Shown: positions 35,295 through 47,689 of the stretch, piece by piece | Layout: each line of letters starts with the position of its first letter | How positions within the stretch are numbered: position 1 is the first letter of the stretch | Origin: Impatiens glandulifera | Lineage: Eukaryota > Streptophyta > Magnoliopsida > Ericales > Balsaminaceae | DNA: 64,000 bases | NCBI RefSeq assembly: GCF_907164915.1 | Contig: NC_061862.1 | Coordinates: forward strand, 125,683,641 to 125,747,640 | Direction: 5' to 3' | Notes under the pieces: model-generated | Database searches by the model: none | Seen by the model: the letters and a program-made list of their open reading frames with translations, nothing else | What the model was told of the DNA's origin: nothing | Translations under genes and position numbers: made by a program

Positions 35295-37103
35295 TTGGAT
35301 TATGGCTTGTTTGATGTTGGGTTATCTCAAAATAATCTTTCTTTTTTAAATACAATTATTAGTTAAGGTAAGAAGTGATTTATATAATTATATATATTTA
35401 GTTCAATGATAAAATATTCTTAATTTTTAATAATTTAAAATGTGATAAAGAATTTAATAAAATTATTTTAGTAAATAATTTAATGACATAATTAATTTAT
35501 GTTTAAAAAATTGGATCATAGTCATATATCCAATAGTTTATTTTTAATTATATATATATAACTTCGCTCATAGCCAACTCTTAATTAACTAGAGTAATCG
35601 AATTATCTTAATTCTTCACAATAAAATATTATATGTCTCAATTTTCTTTTATAAAAACACATGAATAAAGTTTAATTTTTTCTATAAAAAGGGATTAGAA
35701 TAACCCAATATAAAGGTAGAGAAAATTGAAAATCAATTGAAAGAATATCTATCATAATTTTTTAATATTGTCTTTTGGCCAAAAATAAGAATACCCCATA
35801 TAATTAATTATTTCTAGAAAAATTAATTGACTACTACATATGTGGATTATTTTTAAGAAACCAACACAAATAATTGCCGAAAACATGTTAATTGGACATT
35901 CTATCAGAAGAAAGAATTAAAATTAGGTACACATAATATATATTCATACTTTTCCTTAATTGGTTTCCAAGGAGAGAATATTGGAAAAAACAAGACATTT
36001 TTTTCTTTTTCAAGAGTTAATTGATTTTTTTTTTCTTTCTTTTATACATGGTTTAAATGACTAAAAAGTCACGAGTTTAATTCAATTGAAAAGCGTTTTG
36101 AGTTTAAGCGGGGATCATGGTTGTGGGGTGTTATTCTAATTATCTTTTATTCAAAAAAAAATAATATTAAAACCGTATTTAATTTAAAATAAAAAATTAT
36201 CTGTAAGTACAATTTATATAAGAGTTGGAGTGATAAAAATATAAATAATTTTATATTAAAAGATAAAAGTAGTGAAAAATATATTTGAGGTGGATAAAAG
36301 AGTAGGAAAGAACAATACAATTTATTTAAATGGTAAGTACTTCAAGTTGTAAGAGTTATTATTTACATGTTTGATTTCTTTAAAAGAATTTTATATTAAA
36401 GTGAAAATATTAGTTTATAAGGTTAATATTAATTTAATATATTAAAAAAAATAAAAAATAAGATAAGGTGGGTCAAGTTATAATTGAATAAACAAGTTCA
36501 TCACATGGTGGCCCAAATGAATTAAAGGCTAACTTTATAGTTTGTCAACATCATCGACGACAAACTATTAGAGAAAACAAAAAGACATTTTTTATTTCTC
36601 AAGAGTTAAGTTGATTTTTTTTTCTTTACTTGAGTGACTAAAAAGTCACATGTTCAATTCAATCGAAAAGCGCTTTGAGTTTAAAAGGGGATAATAGTTG
36701 TGGGGTGTCATCCTAATTCTCTTTTATTCAAAAAAAACAAAAAATACTATTAAAATTATATTTAATTTAAAATAAAAAATTATATAAGGACAATTTATAT
36801 AAGAGTTGGAGTGTACTTAAACCGGTTCATTACAATTATAAATAAAAGTATACATAATTTTATATTAAAAGATAAAAGTAGTGAAAAATATATTTGAGGG
36901 AAATAAAAGAGTGGGGATAACAATACAATTTATTTAAATGGTAAGTACTTCAAGTTTTAAGAGTTAGTATTTGCGTGTTTGATTTCCTTTACAGAATTTT
37001 AAATTAAAGTGAAAATATTAGTTTATAAGGTTAATATTAATTTAATATATTAAAAAATAAAATACGACAAGATGGGTCAAGTCATAATTGAATAAACAAG
37101 TTG
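35295..37103 (+). repeat. Long direct repeat, copy 1
   Basis: From TATGGCTTGTTTGATGTTGG onward this matches 62858-64000 closely for at least 1.1 kb, with small indels. Copy 1 is longer because part of it is tandemly duplicated (35980-37155). No ORF. The window ends inside copy 2. Confidence 0.9.
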
Positions 37104-37155
37104 ATGACATGGTGGCCCAAATGAATTAAAGCTAACTTTATAGTTTGTCAACATC
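35980..37155 (+). repeat. Two tandem ~590 bp units in copy 1
   Basis: The unit runs from AA(A)ACAA..AGACATTTTTT through GACTAAAAAGTCAC, AAAGCG.TTTGAGTTTAA and GTGGCCCAAATGAATTAAA to TTTGTCAACATCATCGA. It occurs at about 35980 and 36570. CTTAAACCG.TTCATTACAA is present in the second unit and in the 63.7 kb copy, but missing from the first unit. Confidence 0.85.
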
Positions 37156-37409
37156 ATCGATTCCGACAACCTAGGTAGCTTAATTTGTTTTGATTACTTC
37201 TACTACCATTTTATAAAATATAATGATGAATTCATGGTTTATGGTTGAGAAATTATGTTAAAAGTACCTGAAATATGAAGTGCAAAATATAAATTTTAAT
37301 CAATTTCATATCATTATGTTCTTATTTGAGTTATATAGATTGTATGATCATTTTAATAAACTAGATTCCATAGGATTTTGTTATAGTCTTATTCGTTCGA
37401 TTATTAGTT
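37156..37409. other. AT-rich spacer
   Basis: Nothing recognised between the long repeat and the MITE. Confidence 0.4.
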
Positions 37410-37412
37410 TTA

Positions 37413-37988
37413 GACCATCTCCAACCTATCTGCAAAACTTATCCCATACTCATTTTTATCTTCCAACCAAACGGCCCAAAATGCGATCACTCATTTTCTC
37501 TCTTCAAAAATCTCATATATGCGTTCATACTATCCATGAACGCATAATTTAATCAAATTTTGTAATAGGCCCTTCAAATTTATTAATATTTTAATTTTGA
37601 TATTGAACTTTTTATATTATTTATTTCAGCCCTTTAACTTTTAATTTAAATATATTTTTATTTTTATATAAAATTATAAAATACAAAATACATTACAATT
37701 TATTAGATATATTTTTTTTATTTGTGTAGTGTAAATTTTGAACTTTTAATGAATTTTTATAATTAATTTATAATCAAATTTAAAATAATAGGGTGATATT
37801 AAAATATTGTGGTGTAATTTATAACATTGTAAAATATATAGGGTGATATTAAAAAGTTATAAAAGTTGATAAGAAATAATATTTTTTTGGGTTTGAGAAT
37901 GAGTTTTTCGTTTGGAGAAGAATTACTGTTAGATGTGACATTTATACCAAAATGAGTTTGAAAATGAATTTTTCAGTTGGAGATGGTC
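37413..37988. mobile_element. MITE, PIF/Harbinger-like
   Basis: Inverted ends GACCATCTCCAAC(C/T), with TTA on both outer sides (37410-37412 and 37989-37991). That fits the 3 bp TWA target site of the PIF/Harbinger group. The element is 576 bp, AT-rich inside and has no ORF. Subterminal ATGAGTTT/AAACTCAT motifs are repeated near the right end. Confidence 0.8.
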
Positions 37989-37991
37989 TTA

Positions 37992-38821
37992 AGATTTCTC
38001 GAGAATTTAAATGTCCTCATAGGTTTCACTAAAATCGATAATAAACTATGTTTGCTGTCTCCAACAATAAACCTTGAGTTTTATTATAATATATGATACT
38101 TTCGCTTAATGATTATTCTAATTTGTTTCTTCAAAACAATATAAATATTGCGAGAAAGAATAGAAGATGGATATGTAATGATCAAGATTACAAGTGTTAT
38201 CCTTCTCTATTGAGAGGTAGTTTTTAATTTTATTAAAATTATTTAAAAAATAACATATAAATAATTATGTTAGTAACATTGATCTAAGGTAATAAAAAGT
38301 TTTAAAAATAAATATATAGATATAAAGGATAAGAGAATTGGTTTGCATAATAAAGAGACTTGATATCTCTTTGACAATGCGTTAATGAAATAGTTGAAGA
38401 TTTGAAATTGAATAGTAGTGTTTCAAAAAATGATAAATGTAAAGGTTTTGAAAATGCCTGGATAAATAAACAATCATACAATATTAAGAAAATTAAAGAT
38501 TTCATGTTTATTTTCACAACAAACACTTTAATTTAAAAGTGATTATATTAATTATCCCAAAATTAAATTTGGGTCATAAAATAAATCATACATTATCAAA
38601 CTTTAAATTCCATAAATGAAAGAAAAAAAATACTATGAATGAGAATAGAATATGCAAGTCTTCTCATACATACTATAGCTTCAAAGTTCAAACTTAACTA
38701 GGTTATATATATGTTATTGAACAAGCCACTGGTTCTAGTATTAACTTTGCAAATCAAGAATAACAACAATGAAAATGATTAGGCAATTTAACATTTTAAG
38801 ATTGAATCAAACATTCGTCAA
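37992..38821. other. AT-rich intergenic DNA
   Basis: No gene or recognisable repeat. Confidence 0.4.
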
Positions 38822-38823
38822 CC

Positions 38824-39004
38824 AAAAATGGCATGACAATCACTCTTTAATGTGATAAGCCTATTTTAAAATTATCAATTCAACACAAAAGTTACATAAA
38901 ACCCGAGCTTACAAAAAATGGTATGACAATCACTCCTTAATGTCATAAGCCTATTTTAAAACTATCAATTCAACACAAAAGTTACATAAAACCTGAGTTA
39001 CAAC
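38824..39004 (+). repeat. ~90 bp tandem duplication
   Basis: AAAATGG(C/T)ATGACAATCACT...AAGTTACATAAAACC(C/T)GAG occurs twice in a row with few differences. Confidence 0.85.
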
Positions 39005-39159
39005 ACATTAATGAAGTACAATTAAACATGAAATAAGAAGTCCCTAAAAAAGACATAATTATGAATTGAAATGTACAATGGTTGAAATTAATAACATTTA
39101 GGTGATATATTATTTAGTAGAGGGTAGATTAGTTGTTATCATATGACACTGGTGAAAAA

Positions 39160-39830
39160 GTGGTCAAAATCGAGAGTTAAAACTCTCGGTTTTGACCCTA
39201 TAACTTTCGTTGAAGACACCTTACCGAAGGTTTTAGTTACTCTCGCCATCCCTCGGTATTGACTCTCTCGGGATTTCCACAAAGAGAAAAACCGAGAGTT
39301 ATATGAAAACTTTCGGGTTTTTCTCTTTTGGAAAAACCGAGGGTTTTACAAAGACCTTTCAGTTTTTCTCGTTGTGGAAAAACCGAGGGTTTTACAAATA
39401 ACTTTCGGTTTTTCTCTGTGTGGAAAAACTGAGGGTTTTGCAAACAACTTTCGGTTTTTCTCTTTGTGGGAAAACCGAAAGTTATTACAAAACTTTCGGT
39501 TTTCCTCTTCGGGTAAAAACCGAGAGTTTTCCAATAACTCTCGGTTTTCTCCTTTTCAAGAAAACCGAGAGTTTTGTAATAACTCTCGGTTTTCCCACAA
39601 AGAGAAAAACCGAAAGTTATATGAAAACTCTCGGTTTTTACCCGAAGAGGAAAACCGAAAGTTTTGTAATAACTCTCGGTTTTCCTCTTTTGTGTAAAAA
39701 CCGAGGGTTTGTCATATAACTCTCGGTTTTCTCTTTGGAAAAAAACCGAGAGTTTTCTAATATCTCTCGGTTTTTCCAAAAAGAGAAAAACCGAGAGATT
39801 TCAATATTACTTTCGGTTTTTTCCCGTAAA
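39160..39830. repeat. Left subterminal hairpin array of CACTA-2
   Basis: About 18 alternating ACCGAGAGTT / AACTCTCGGT and ACCGAAAGTT variants, roughly every 30-45 bases, with adjacent sites in opposite orientation forming hairpins. Long frames that cross this array on both strands are artefacts of the repeat. Confidence 0.9.
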
Positions 39831-40035
39831 TTTTTAAAAATGTGCGGATTATTTTGCTCGCAACCAAAACCTGTTCAGCCAAACCAATATATTAATGATA
39901 AAAGAAATGCAGCATACATTAAACGATCACATTAATTGATCATGAACATTACAAAATTCGAAACCAAACTAATATTCCGAACAATCTGTTCTAAATTCAA
40001 CCACTAATGAAAACATGTTTTGAATCGAAACAACC

Positions 40036-41814
40036 TTAGCTTGTGGGGGGAGGAGGTGGTTGTTGCCTCATATACAATTCGATTCTCTCCATTCTTGCGT
40101 TCATCTCTGACTTCTCCCTCTCCATTTTTGCGGTAATCTCTAACTTCTCCCTCTCCATTCTTTCCATAATTTCTTCCTTTTCCGATTGCATTTCTTCCAT
40201 TCTGCGCCTTCTTTCTTCATCCCTCTTCTCCAGTTCCTCCAGCTTGAGCTTCATTATTTGATTCTCTTCTAACAATCGCTCATTGTTTCGCTGTGAACTG
40301 TTTCTACTACGACGATCCTCACGAAAGTGTGTGGGCCGGACGCCTGATCCCATTCCGAACACTACTCCGTGTTTTTGTTGTCCGAACACCCTCTCCGTCA
40401 ATTCAAAATCCGATATTCCCGGTTCGTTACTAACAACCTCCTCCATCTCAGCCTGCACAATTCAAATAAAATATCATTTCTATAATAAAAAACTAGGCAT
40501 ATTCAATTCACTTACAATTTTCTCTTGCACGTGTTCGTCCGGGACGGGTGTTGGGTTTTCTTGTGTCGATTTTGGTGTACGGGTCCTCTTGAATACTTCA
40601 ATTACAGACGGTGGCCGTCCCATTTCAATCGCCTGTTGAAATAAATGATTTATATAATTAATAACAATCTTTATATTAAGTTATTACAAATAATGTACTT
40701 ACCAACTCGTTTTCAATTTGTGCAAACGGTCTACTTCCCGTTCGATGCGGGAATTTCAGATTCTTCCGGTTCTTAATATTTGTAGAACTGTGTCTCTGTA
40801 TTTGAAATAACAAATGAAGTTAGATTAATTAATATCAACTTTTATTTGAATTATGAAACCGTACCTTAAACGTTTCTGTGAAGAAATGGTTGCGACACAC
40901 AAACTCCCAATCATCTCGATCGTAGTCCGATGGAGGATTAGCCAGTACCGCCGCCTCGTCTCCTTTGTGGACGCGGATATATGTCTTGTTCAAATCCGAC
41001 CGCCATCTATCCCATATCTGATTGGCGTGTCCCAACTCGGTCTTTCGAAAAGACTCAATGTCACCATTAGTCGCTTCGAACGGATCCTGAAAAAAATAAC
41101 ATCCAAATGTTAAAAATAATTATTTAATGACGTAATGTATAATCAAGTAATAAGTATTACCTTGATAGCAGTCCACAGTGAATCCAATTGGTCTGCACTT
41201 AAAGCCTTCCACTTGAGAAGACGGTGTGAGACGGCTGCGGGGTCTCGGATAATCGACCCCACATGTCTAGACCACCGTGTTCTTCCCACGTCTGTACCGC
41301 CTGGCCTCCCATCCTTCTCTCTAAACGTTAGAGGGATCCTCGTCCCCGCTACCCTCTTAGACAGCGCAATATTCTTGTTCTTCCCCCGTCTCTTGCGGAC
41401 AGAAGATTCTTCAAAATTATCAAAATCATAATTAAATATGTCAATCAATTGAAACACTAACTAATTTGTAAACGAAATATCTGTCGATGATGGGTCGGGA
41501 GTGGTCCCGTGCTCCTCCTCGTCATCCTGCTCCTCGATAGGCTCCTCAAGACCCTCGTCTTCAGCCTCATCGCTAGGCACCATATCAGCGAATGTGCTCT
41601 CTATAAACTCTTGGAGCTCATCATCGTCTTCAGCCTCGTCTGTTCGGGGAGGCGCAGTAGCTATCGGGACCACAAAAATCGGTGGTTGGTCTCTAGAAGA
41701 CGATCCTCGAAGCTTTAACGACTCGGATTGGGCAAGTAGGTTTTGGTAGCTTTTATCCAATTTCTTGGGTGTCTTCCTCATACTCTTCCAAGTTGCTTTA
41801 GGACCTTCAGACAT
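40036..41814 (-). CDS. CACTA-2 second gene (Transposase_24-like)
   Basis: Exons (minus): 41814-~41474, 41408-41161, 41086-40865, 40795-40703, 40632-40516, 40452-40036. All later junctions are GT-AG and phase-consistent. The start reads TWKSMRKTPKKLDKSYQNLL, then an acidic stretch. The core has KNKNIALSKRVAGTRIPLTF, TRWSRHVGSII and QIWDRWRSDLNKTYIRVHKGD, the pattern of plant transposase family 24. The end is a long coiled coil closing with RQQPPPPPTS. Such proteins are thought to help transposition by binding subterminal repeats. Oddity: exons 1 and 2 are in the same frame with one TAG (41461-41463) between them, and I find no GT-AG junction that keeps phase, so this copy may be interrupted. 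Confidence 0.75.
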
Positions 41815-41924
41815 TCTTAATTCACACCATTAATAAAATTGAGTGAATAATTGAAATAAAGTAGTAATAAAAATGAATATAAAGTTAAAAACATAATTAA
41901 ATCTACCTAATTAATTAATCTGAA

Positions 41925-44900
41925 CTATATGTTTGTAAACCGCGGTTTTATTTTTGTCACAATCTTCCAACCGGGTCGGGCTGACATATCAGGGGCGTAG
42001 AATACTTGTTTTGCTTGACTCGCCAATATATACGGGTCTTGACTTTGGGTTTTCAAAATTCGGTTTACATTTACACTTACGAAGCTATATTTATCCACTT
42101 TCACTACTAGTTCCCCCGAGTGTGTATCAAACCACTTACACTTGAATAAAACAACTCGTTTGTGAGAATAGTATTGTACTTCGATTATATCCGTCAAAAC
42201 TCTGTAGTATGACATAGTTTCAGATCCGTTGTACCCCTCAACAACCACCCCACTATTTTGAGTTGTCAAACCTTCGTCGTGTTTTTCTGTACAGAATTTG
42301 AATCCGTTTACTTTACACCAAACATACATAGACGAGTACATACTTGGACCTTCTCCTAAGATCTTGAGGTCTCTTGATATGTCGTCAATTTCTGCTAAAT
42401 GGGCGACCTATATATGTATCCGAAATGAAGTTGTTAATATGAATAAAAAGAATTAGGATATATGGTTTGTAATTTACTCACTCGATGCTTGAAATATGCG
42501 GCAAACGTTTCTCCACTGGACTCGTTGTTATAATCTCTGCAAATAGATCGAATATTAAATAGCACACTCTTTAATGCTAATTAGTAACAACAACATTGAA
42601 TCTTACATGTAAAAAGGTTCTGCTTCGGGACAATTTTTCAAAATGTAAGAATGAGCTGTCACTCGATCGATATAATCCAAGTTGTATACTTTTCCGTTAG
42701 ATAGGTCTTCCAATGATGCAAATATTGAAATGCCCGAGATTTCAGGTTGTGCATTTTCCTGATCTTGTTCCTCCATATACCTGGCACATAAACTAATACT
42801 TTCGTTAACAAGATAGCTCTCGCTTATAGAGGCTTCGGGGTGGTTATTATTCCGCAAATATCTTTTCATTGTACCCATGTAATGTTCAAACGGATACATC
42901 CATCGATACTGAACAGGTCCTCCAAGAAAAGCCTCAAATGACAAGTGAACCGGGAGATGCATCATGATGTCGAAGATTGACGGCAGAAAAATCATTTCAA
43001 ATTTGCAAAGTGTCAATGTAATATCCATGTACAATTGTTCCAGGTCCTCTTGAATCAACTCTTTGAAGCACAACAACCGAAAAAAACAAGACAAATTTAC
43101 TAACGCATCATACACATACTCTGGAACCAATCCACGAGTTGCTAAAGGAATTAGATATTCCAATAAAATGTGACAATCATGACTCTTTAATCCCGAAAGC
43201 TTTTTCTCTTCCAAATTTACACAACCGCCGATATTTGAGCAAAACCCATCAGGCAACTTGAGATCTTTCAAGAAGTTACAAAGACGTATTTTATTTTCGA
43301 TTGTCAAAGTGAAAGGCGCTTCTGGATAATGAACAACTCCTTCATCATTTATAGGATGTAACCATGATTTTATGCCTAAGAGTTCTAAGTCTTTACGGGC
43401 TTTAGGACCATCCTTAGTCTTCTCTTTCACATTCATTATTGTTCCCAACACGCTATCACATATATTTTTCTCAATATGCATCACATCCAAATTATGTCTC
43501 AATAATAGCGATTTCCAATAAGGCAGACGGAAGAAAATGCTAAGTTTGTTCCAATTGTCTCCCCGCGTTTCATGATATATCTTGGTTCTCTTGCTCAGAT
43601 CCGCACTAAGAATTATGTCTTCTAGGTCTCGTGCTTGCTCGTAACATTCTTGCCCCGTTAACAATCTAGGGGGATCTCTATAATCAGTTCGACCATCAAA
43701 CGACTCTTTATCCCTTCTGTATTTGTGCTTCGGTGGAAGGAAACGTCTATGACCCAAGTAACATTGTTTGGAACCATGAACCAATCGAAGGGATACCGTG
43801 TCGTTGTTACAACAAGGACAAGCGAATTTACCTTTCGTACTCCAGCCTGATAAATTCGCGTATGCGAGAAAGTCGTTAATGGTCCACAACAACGCCGCTC
43901 GCATGTTAAAGTATTGCGAGGTGTGTGCATCAAACGTTTTCACACCTGTTTGCCACAGTTCATGCAACTCTTCGATCAATGGCTGGAGAAATATGTCAAT
44001 TGCATCTCCCGGACTCTTTGGACCCGGAATTAACATAGATAAGATGAAATTGCTAGAATCCATGCAAGTCGTGGGTGACACATTATAAGGAACGAGAATA
44101 ACCGGCCAAACACTGTATGATTTTTTCCCATTTGCAAATGGCTGAAACCCATCGCTTGATAAACCCAGTCTTACGTTTCGAGATTCTGAAGCAAAATCTG
44201 TAAAATTTTCATCAAACGTCTTCCAAGTTAAGGAATCAGCGGGATGTCTCAACGTATCACTATCAACTCTTCCTTCTTTATGCCATCTCATCATTGGAGC
44301 CGTTTTTGAGGACATGTATAGTCTTTGCAGTCTTGGTATTAAAGGGAAATATCTAAACACCTTTTTTGGAATGAATTTCCCGTTTTGCTTCTCCCGAACT
44401 GTCCCACTTGTTTGGTCGACTTTCCATCTTGAAAGACCGCAAACTCTGCAAGAATCTTCATTTATGTCGTCCTTCCAAAATAGCATACAGTTGTTCTTAC
44501 ATGCGTCTATCTTGTCATATTTTAGCCCGATATCAGTAATGAATTTTTTACTTTCGTAGTATGAGTTTGGAAATTCAACGTCAATCGGTAATATGTAGTC
44601 TTTAAGCAGACGCAGCAACATATCGAACGAAGAATTCGTCCATTGACATACATTTTTTATGTGAAGTAGTTTCAGTAGTGCCGATGATTTCATTATTCGA
44701 GCACCTTCATACAATGGCCATTTGCAATCATCAAGCAATTTATAAAATCTATGCGCATCTTCGACTGGTTCATCGTTATCCGGGACGTCATTAACGTTGG
44801 GGAACATATCGTTTATAAATTCGTGCATATAACGTTCTTCGTTGACCTCTTCATTAATTGTATTATTCATCTCCGGTCTCGCATCGTTGAATTCCGGCAC

Positions 44901-45230
44901 GGCATCCTCCGACTGATCATCGTCATCATCATCATCATCATCTAAGTCATCGGCATCTTCATCGACATCGTCATTAACAACTTGAGTAGTACGTCTCTTT
45001 TCTCCATGAAAATACCAATACTCGTAATGAACATTTATTCCATAAATGATTAGGTGAGTCTTCACTTCGTCTATTTCCATAAACGGCGTGTTCAAGCATT
45101 TCACGCAGAGACATTTCACGGTTTGTCGGGATGTATTCCTAACAGCATACTCGAGGAATTTGTCAACACCTTCCTCGTAATCTGGATGATCTCGACGTAA
45201 GGTCATCCAACTTTTATCGGGTACTTCCAT
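41925..45230 (-). CDS. CACTA-2 TNP2-type transposase
   Basis: Three exons (minus): 45234-42607 (ATG at 45230), 42536-42482, 42407-41925, giving about 1053 residues. Junctions are GT-AG and in phase. The N-terminus MEVPDKSWMTLRRDHPDYEE is the transposase-associated domain with CLCVKC. An acidic DDDDDDD run follows near residue 100. The Transposase_21 core has RLGLSSDGFQPFANG, SVWPVILVPYNVSP, GPKSPGDAIDIFLQPLIEEL, GWSTKGKFACPCC and LRHNLDVMHIEKNICDSV. A DUF4218-like part follows (LSGLKSHDCHILLEYLIP, MMHLPVHLSFEAFLGGPVQ, WMYPFEHYMGTMKRYLRN), and the third exon is DUF4216-like (YNGSETMSYYRVLTDIIEVQ). The enzyme cuts and joins the transposon ends. An ATG ten codons further upstream is probably intron sequence. 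No internal stop was found. Confidence 0.93.
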
Positions 45231-45249
45231 ATTTCTAATAAAATGGAAA

Positions 45250-46413
45250 ACAACCCGCATTATTATTTACTTAAATTTGTCTAAATTAATTAGGCTTACA
45301 TAATGCTAACATAATTTCTATCTAATGTCTCATTATACAACCAAAATTCAACATACATATAATCTAGAATTATATCATTCATACACCTTTCGAAGCAATC
45401 AAATATAATCCAACATAATTTTATTCATACATAATTCATTGCATTTAACAATTTTAACCTACATTCAAATCTAATTCAAACCCAATCTAATCCAACATAA
45501 TCTAACAAACTTAATACCTAATCTAACATAAATCAAATCAAACAAAAATATCACTTAAATCTAACATGAAAAGCTAACATAATCAAACATAAATCAAACA
45601 TGATACCTAATCTAACATAAATCTAATCGAACATAAATCAAACTTAAATCTAACATGAAAAGCTAACCTTGCACAAAAAGAAGAACTAACCTTGTACAAA
45701 AAGAGCAACGAAGAAGAGCAGCGGATGTAGATTGACGGGCGGGCAGGGGGCGGCTGAAATTCGTAATCCAAACCTAAAAACAATAAATTACACCCAAATC
45801 ACAATCAAAACAAAATTAAACCAAAACCTAAATGAAACAACATATAACACAAATCAAACCAATCACAATAAAAAAAAATCAAACCAAAACCTAAATGAAA
45901 CAACATCTAACCCAAATCAAACCAATCACAATCAAAACAAAATGAAACCAAAACCTAAATGAAACAACATCTAACACAAATCAAACCAATCACAATCAAA
46001 ACAAAATCAAACCCAAATCATACCAACCACAATCAAACCTAAATCAAAATTAAACCCAAATCATACCAACCACAATCAAACCTAAATCAATATTAAACCC
46101 AAATCATACCAACCACAATCAAACCTAAATCAAAATTAAACCCAAATCATACCAACCACAATCAAACCTAAATCAAATTGTAAAATCAATTCGAAAATTT
46201 AATCCAATAACCTAATCTTAAACTTATAACCTAATTTAACAATAATATATACATAATCTAACAATAATCTAACCTAATTGCAAAAATCTAACAAAAATCT
46301 AACAATAATCTAACCTAATTTCAAAAATCTAACAAGAATCTAAAATTAATCTAACCTAATTGCAACAATCTAACAATAATCTAACCTAATTGCAAAATAA
46401 ATTATAAACTTAC
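45250..46413 (-). other. Leader intron of the transposase gene
   Basis: Lies between a donor (TGCAAG then GTAAGT at 46413) and an acceptor (TTTATTAG just before 45234). Low-complexity, C/A-rich on the plus strand. 45840-46190 holds several repeats of about 43 bases built on AATCATACCAACCACAATC. Confidence 0.65.
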
Positions 46414-46700
46414 CTTGCAGGGCGGCGGCGGCGGCAGAGGAGATTCTTCAAGTTTCGGCGGCGATAAAGGGCGATTCTTCAAAGGCTACGGTGGTCTTCG
46501 GCAGGGCGGCGCCGCAAGGTCTTCGGTGGTCTTCGGCAGGGCGGCGGCGCAAGGTCTTCGGTGGTATTCGGCAGGGAGGCGGCGCGGCGTCTTGTTCGTC
46601 GGGGAGAGAGAAGAGGGCGGCAGAGATGAGAGGAGAAGAGAGAAAAGAAATCGGGAAAGAAGAAGAGAAAGAGGCGCGATTTTTTATTTTTATGATGTCA
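46414..46700 (-). promoter_or_regulatory. GC-rich leader exon and promoter region of transposase gene
   Basis: An abrupt GC-rich island. On the minus strand it runs from a CT-rich stretch into repeats of CCGAAGACC(A/T).CG..GCCGCCCTG, ending at a splice donor (CCCTGCAAG then GTAAGT). There is a weak TATA-like ATAAAAATAAAAAA just upstream (46680-46695). It is read as a 5' untranslated exon; there is no credible protein on either strand. Confidence 0.5.
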
Positions 46701-46704
46701 TTTC

Positions 46705-47555
46705 CGAGAGTTTTATATACAACTCTCGGTTTTGACCCTTATTAAAACCCGAGAGTTTTATATACAACTCTCGGTTTAGATGGATATTTTCGAAGGTTAA
46801 ATATATAACTTTCGGGATTATCACTTCTAAATTTGTTAAATTCTTTTGTTTCTCACCTACTAATGACCTGTAACAACATTGATTAAACACATTTGTTATC
46901 CTTACAATATTGCACAATCCATATGATCAAACATTACACATATTCTTTACATAATCAAACATAAACATTCAAATACACTTCTCTATAATAATAAAACACA
47001 ATCATAAACATTTCAACATAAAACACAATATTAATTTTTAAAATATAACTCACACTTGATTATATTAGTTAGGAGTCTATATTGGAAAGAAAAAATACTC
47101 TAATTTAAAAAATTGAAAATGTAAAAACCGAAAGTTATATAATTAACCTTCGGAAATACACATAAAAAACGAAAGTTGTATATATAACTTTCGGTCTTGA
47201 GAAGTATAAAACCCGAAAGTTTTATATAAAACTTTCGGTTTAGATGGATATTTCCGAAGGTTAAATATATAACTTTCGGGATTATCACTTCCAAATTTGT
47301 TAAATTCTTTTGTTTCTCACCTTCTAATGACCTTAAACAACATCGATTTAACACATTTGTTATCCTTACAATATTGCACAATCCATATGATCAAACATTA
47401 CACACAATCTTAACATAATCAAACATAAACATTCAAACATAAATACACTTCTCTATAATAATCAAACACAATCATAAACATTTCAACATAAAACACAATA
47501 TTAATTTTTAAAATATAACTCACACTTGATTATTTTAGTTAGGAGTTAAGATTAG
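46705..47555. repeat. Direct duplication of ~460 bp in CACTA-2
   Basis: The segment ATGGATATTTTCGAAGG...TTAGTTAGGAGT (46779-47075) recurs at 47241-47545 with few changes. Each copy is preceded by hairpins of the type GAGAGTTTTATATACAACTC or GAAAGTTTTATATAAAACTT. Confidence 0.85.
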
Positions 47556-47689
47556 TGGCTTAAAAACAAAATAATTTAACAAATTAGGAATTGTCAAAAC
47601 CGAAAGTTATAACATTAACTTTCGTTTTTTATTTGTATTTGCGAAGGTTTTACATATACCTCTCGGTCCTGACCATAAACAGAATGTTT

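Noticed and set aside
39237..39780. Long open frames on both strands, rich in Lys/Thr/Glu and Phe
   Set aside because: They are translations of the alternating CCGAGAGTT palindrome array; stops are absent because of the repeat, not because of coding.
46415..46745. Plus-strand Gly/Arg-rich frames in the GC island
   Set aside because: The minus strand gives a leader exon ending at a good splice donor for the transposase; the plus-strand frames match nothing.
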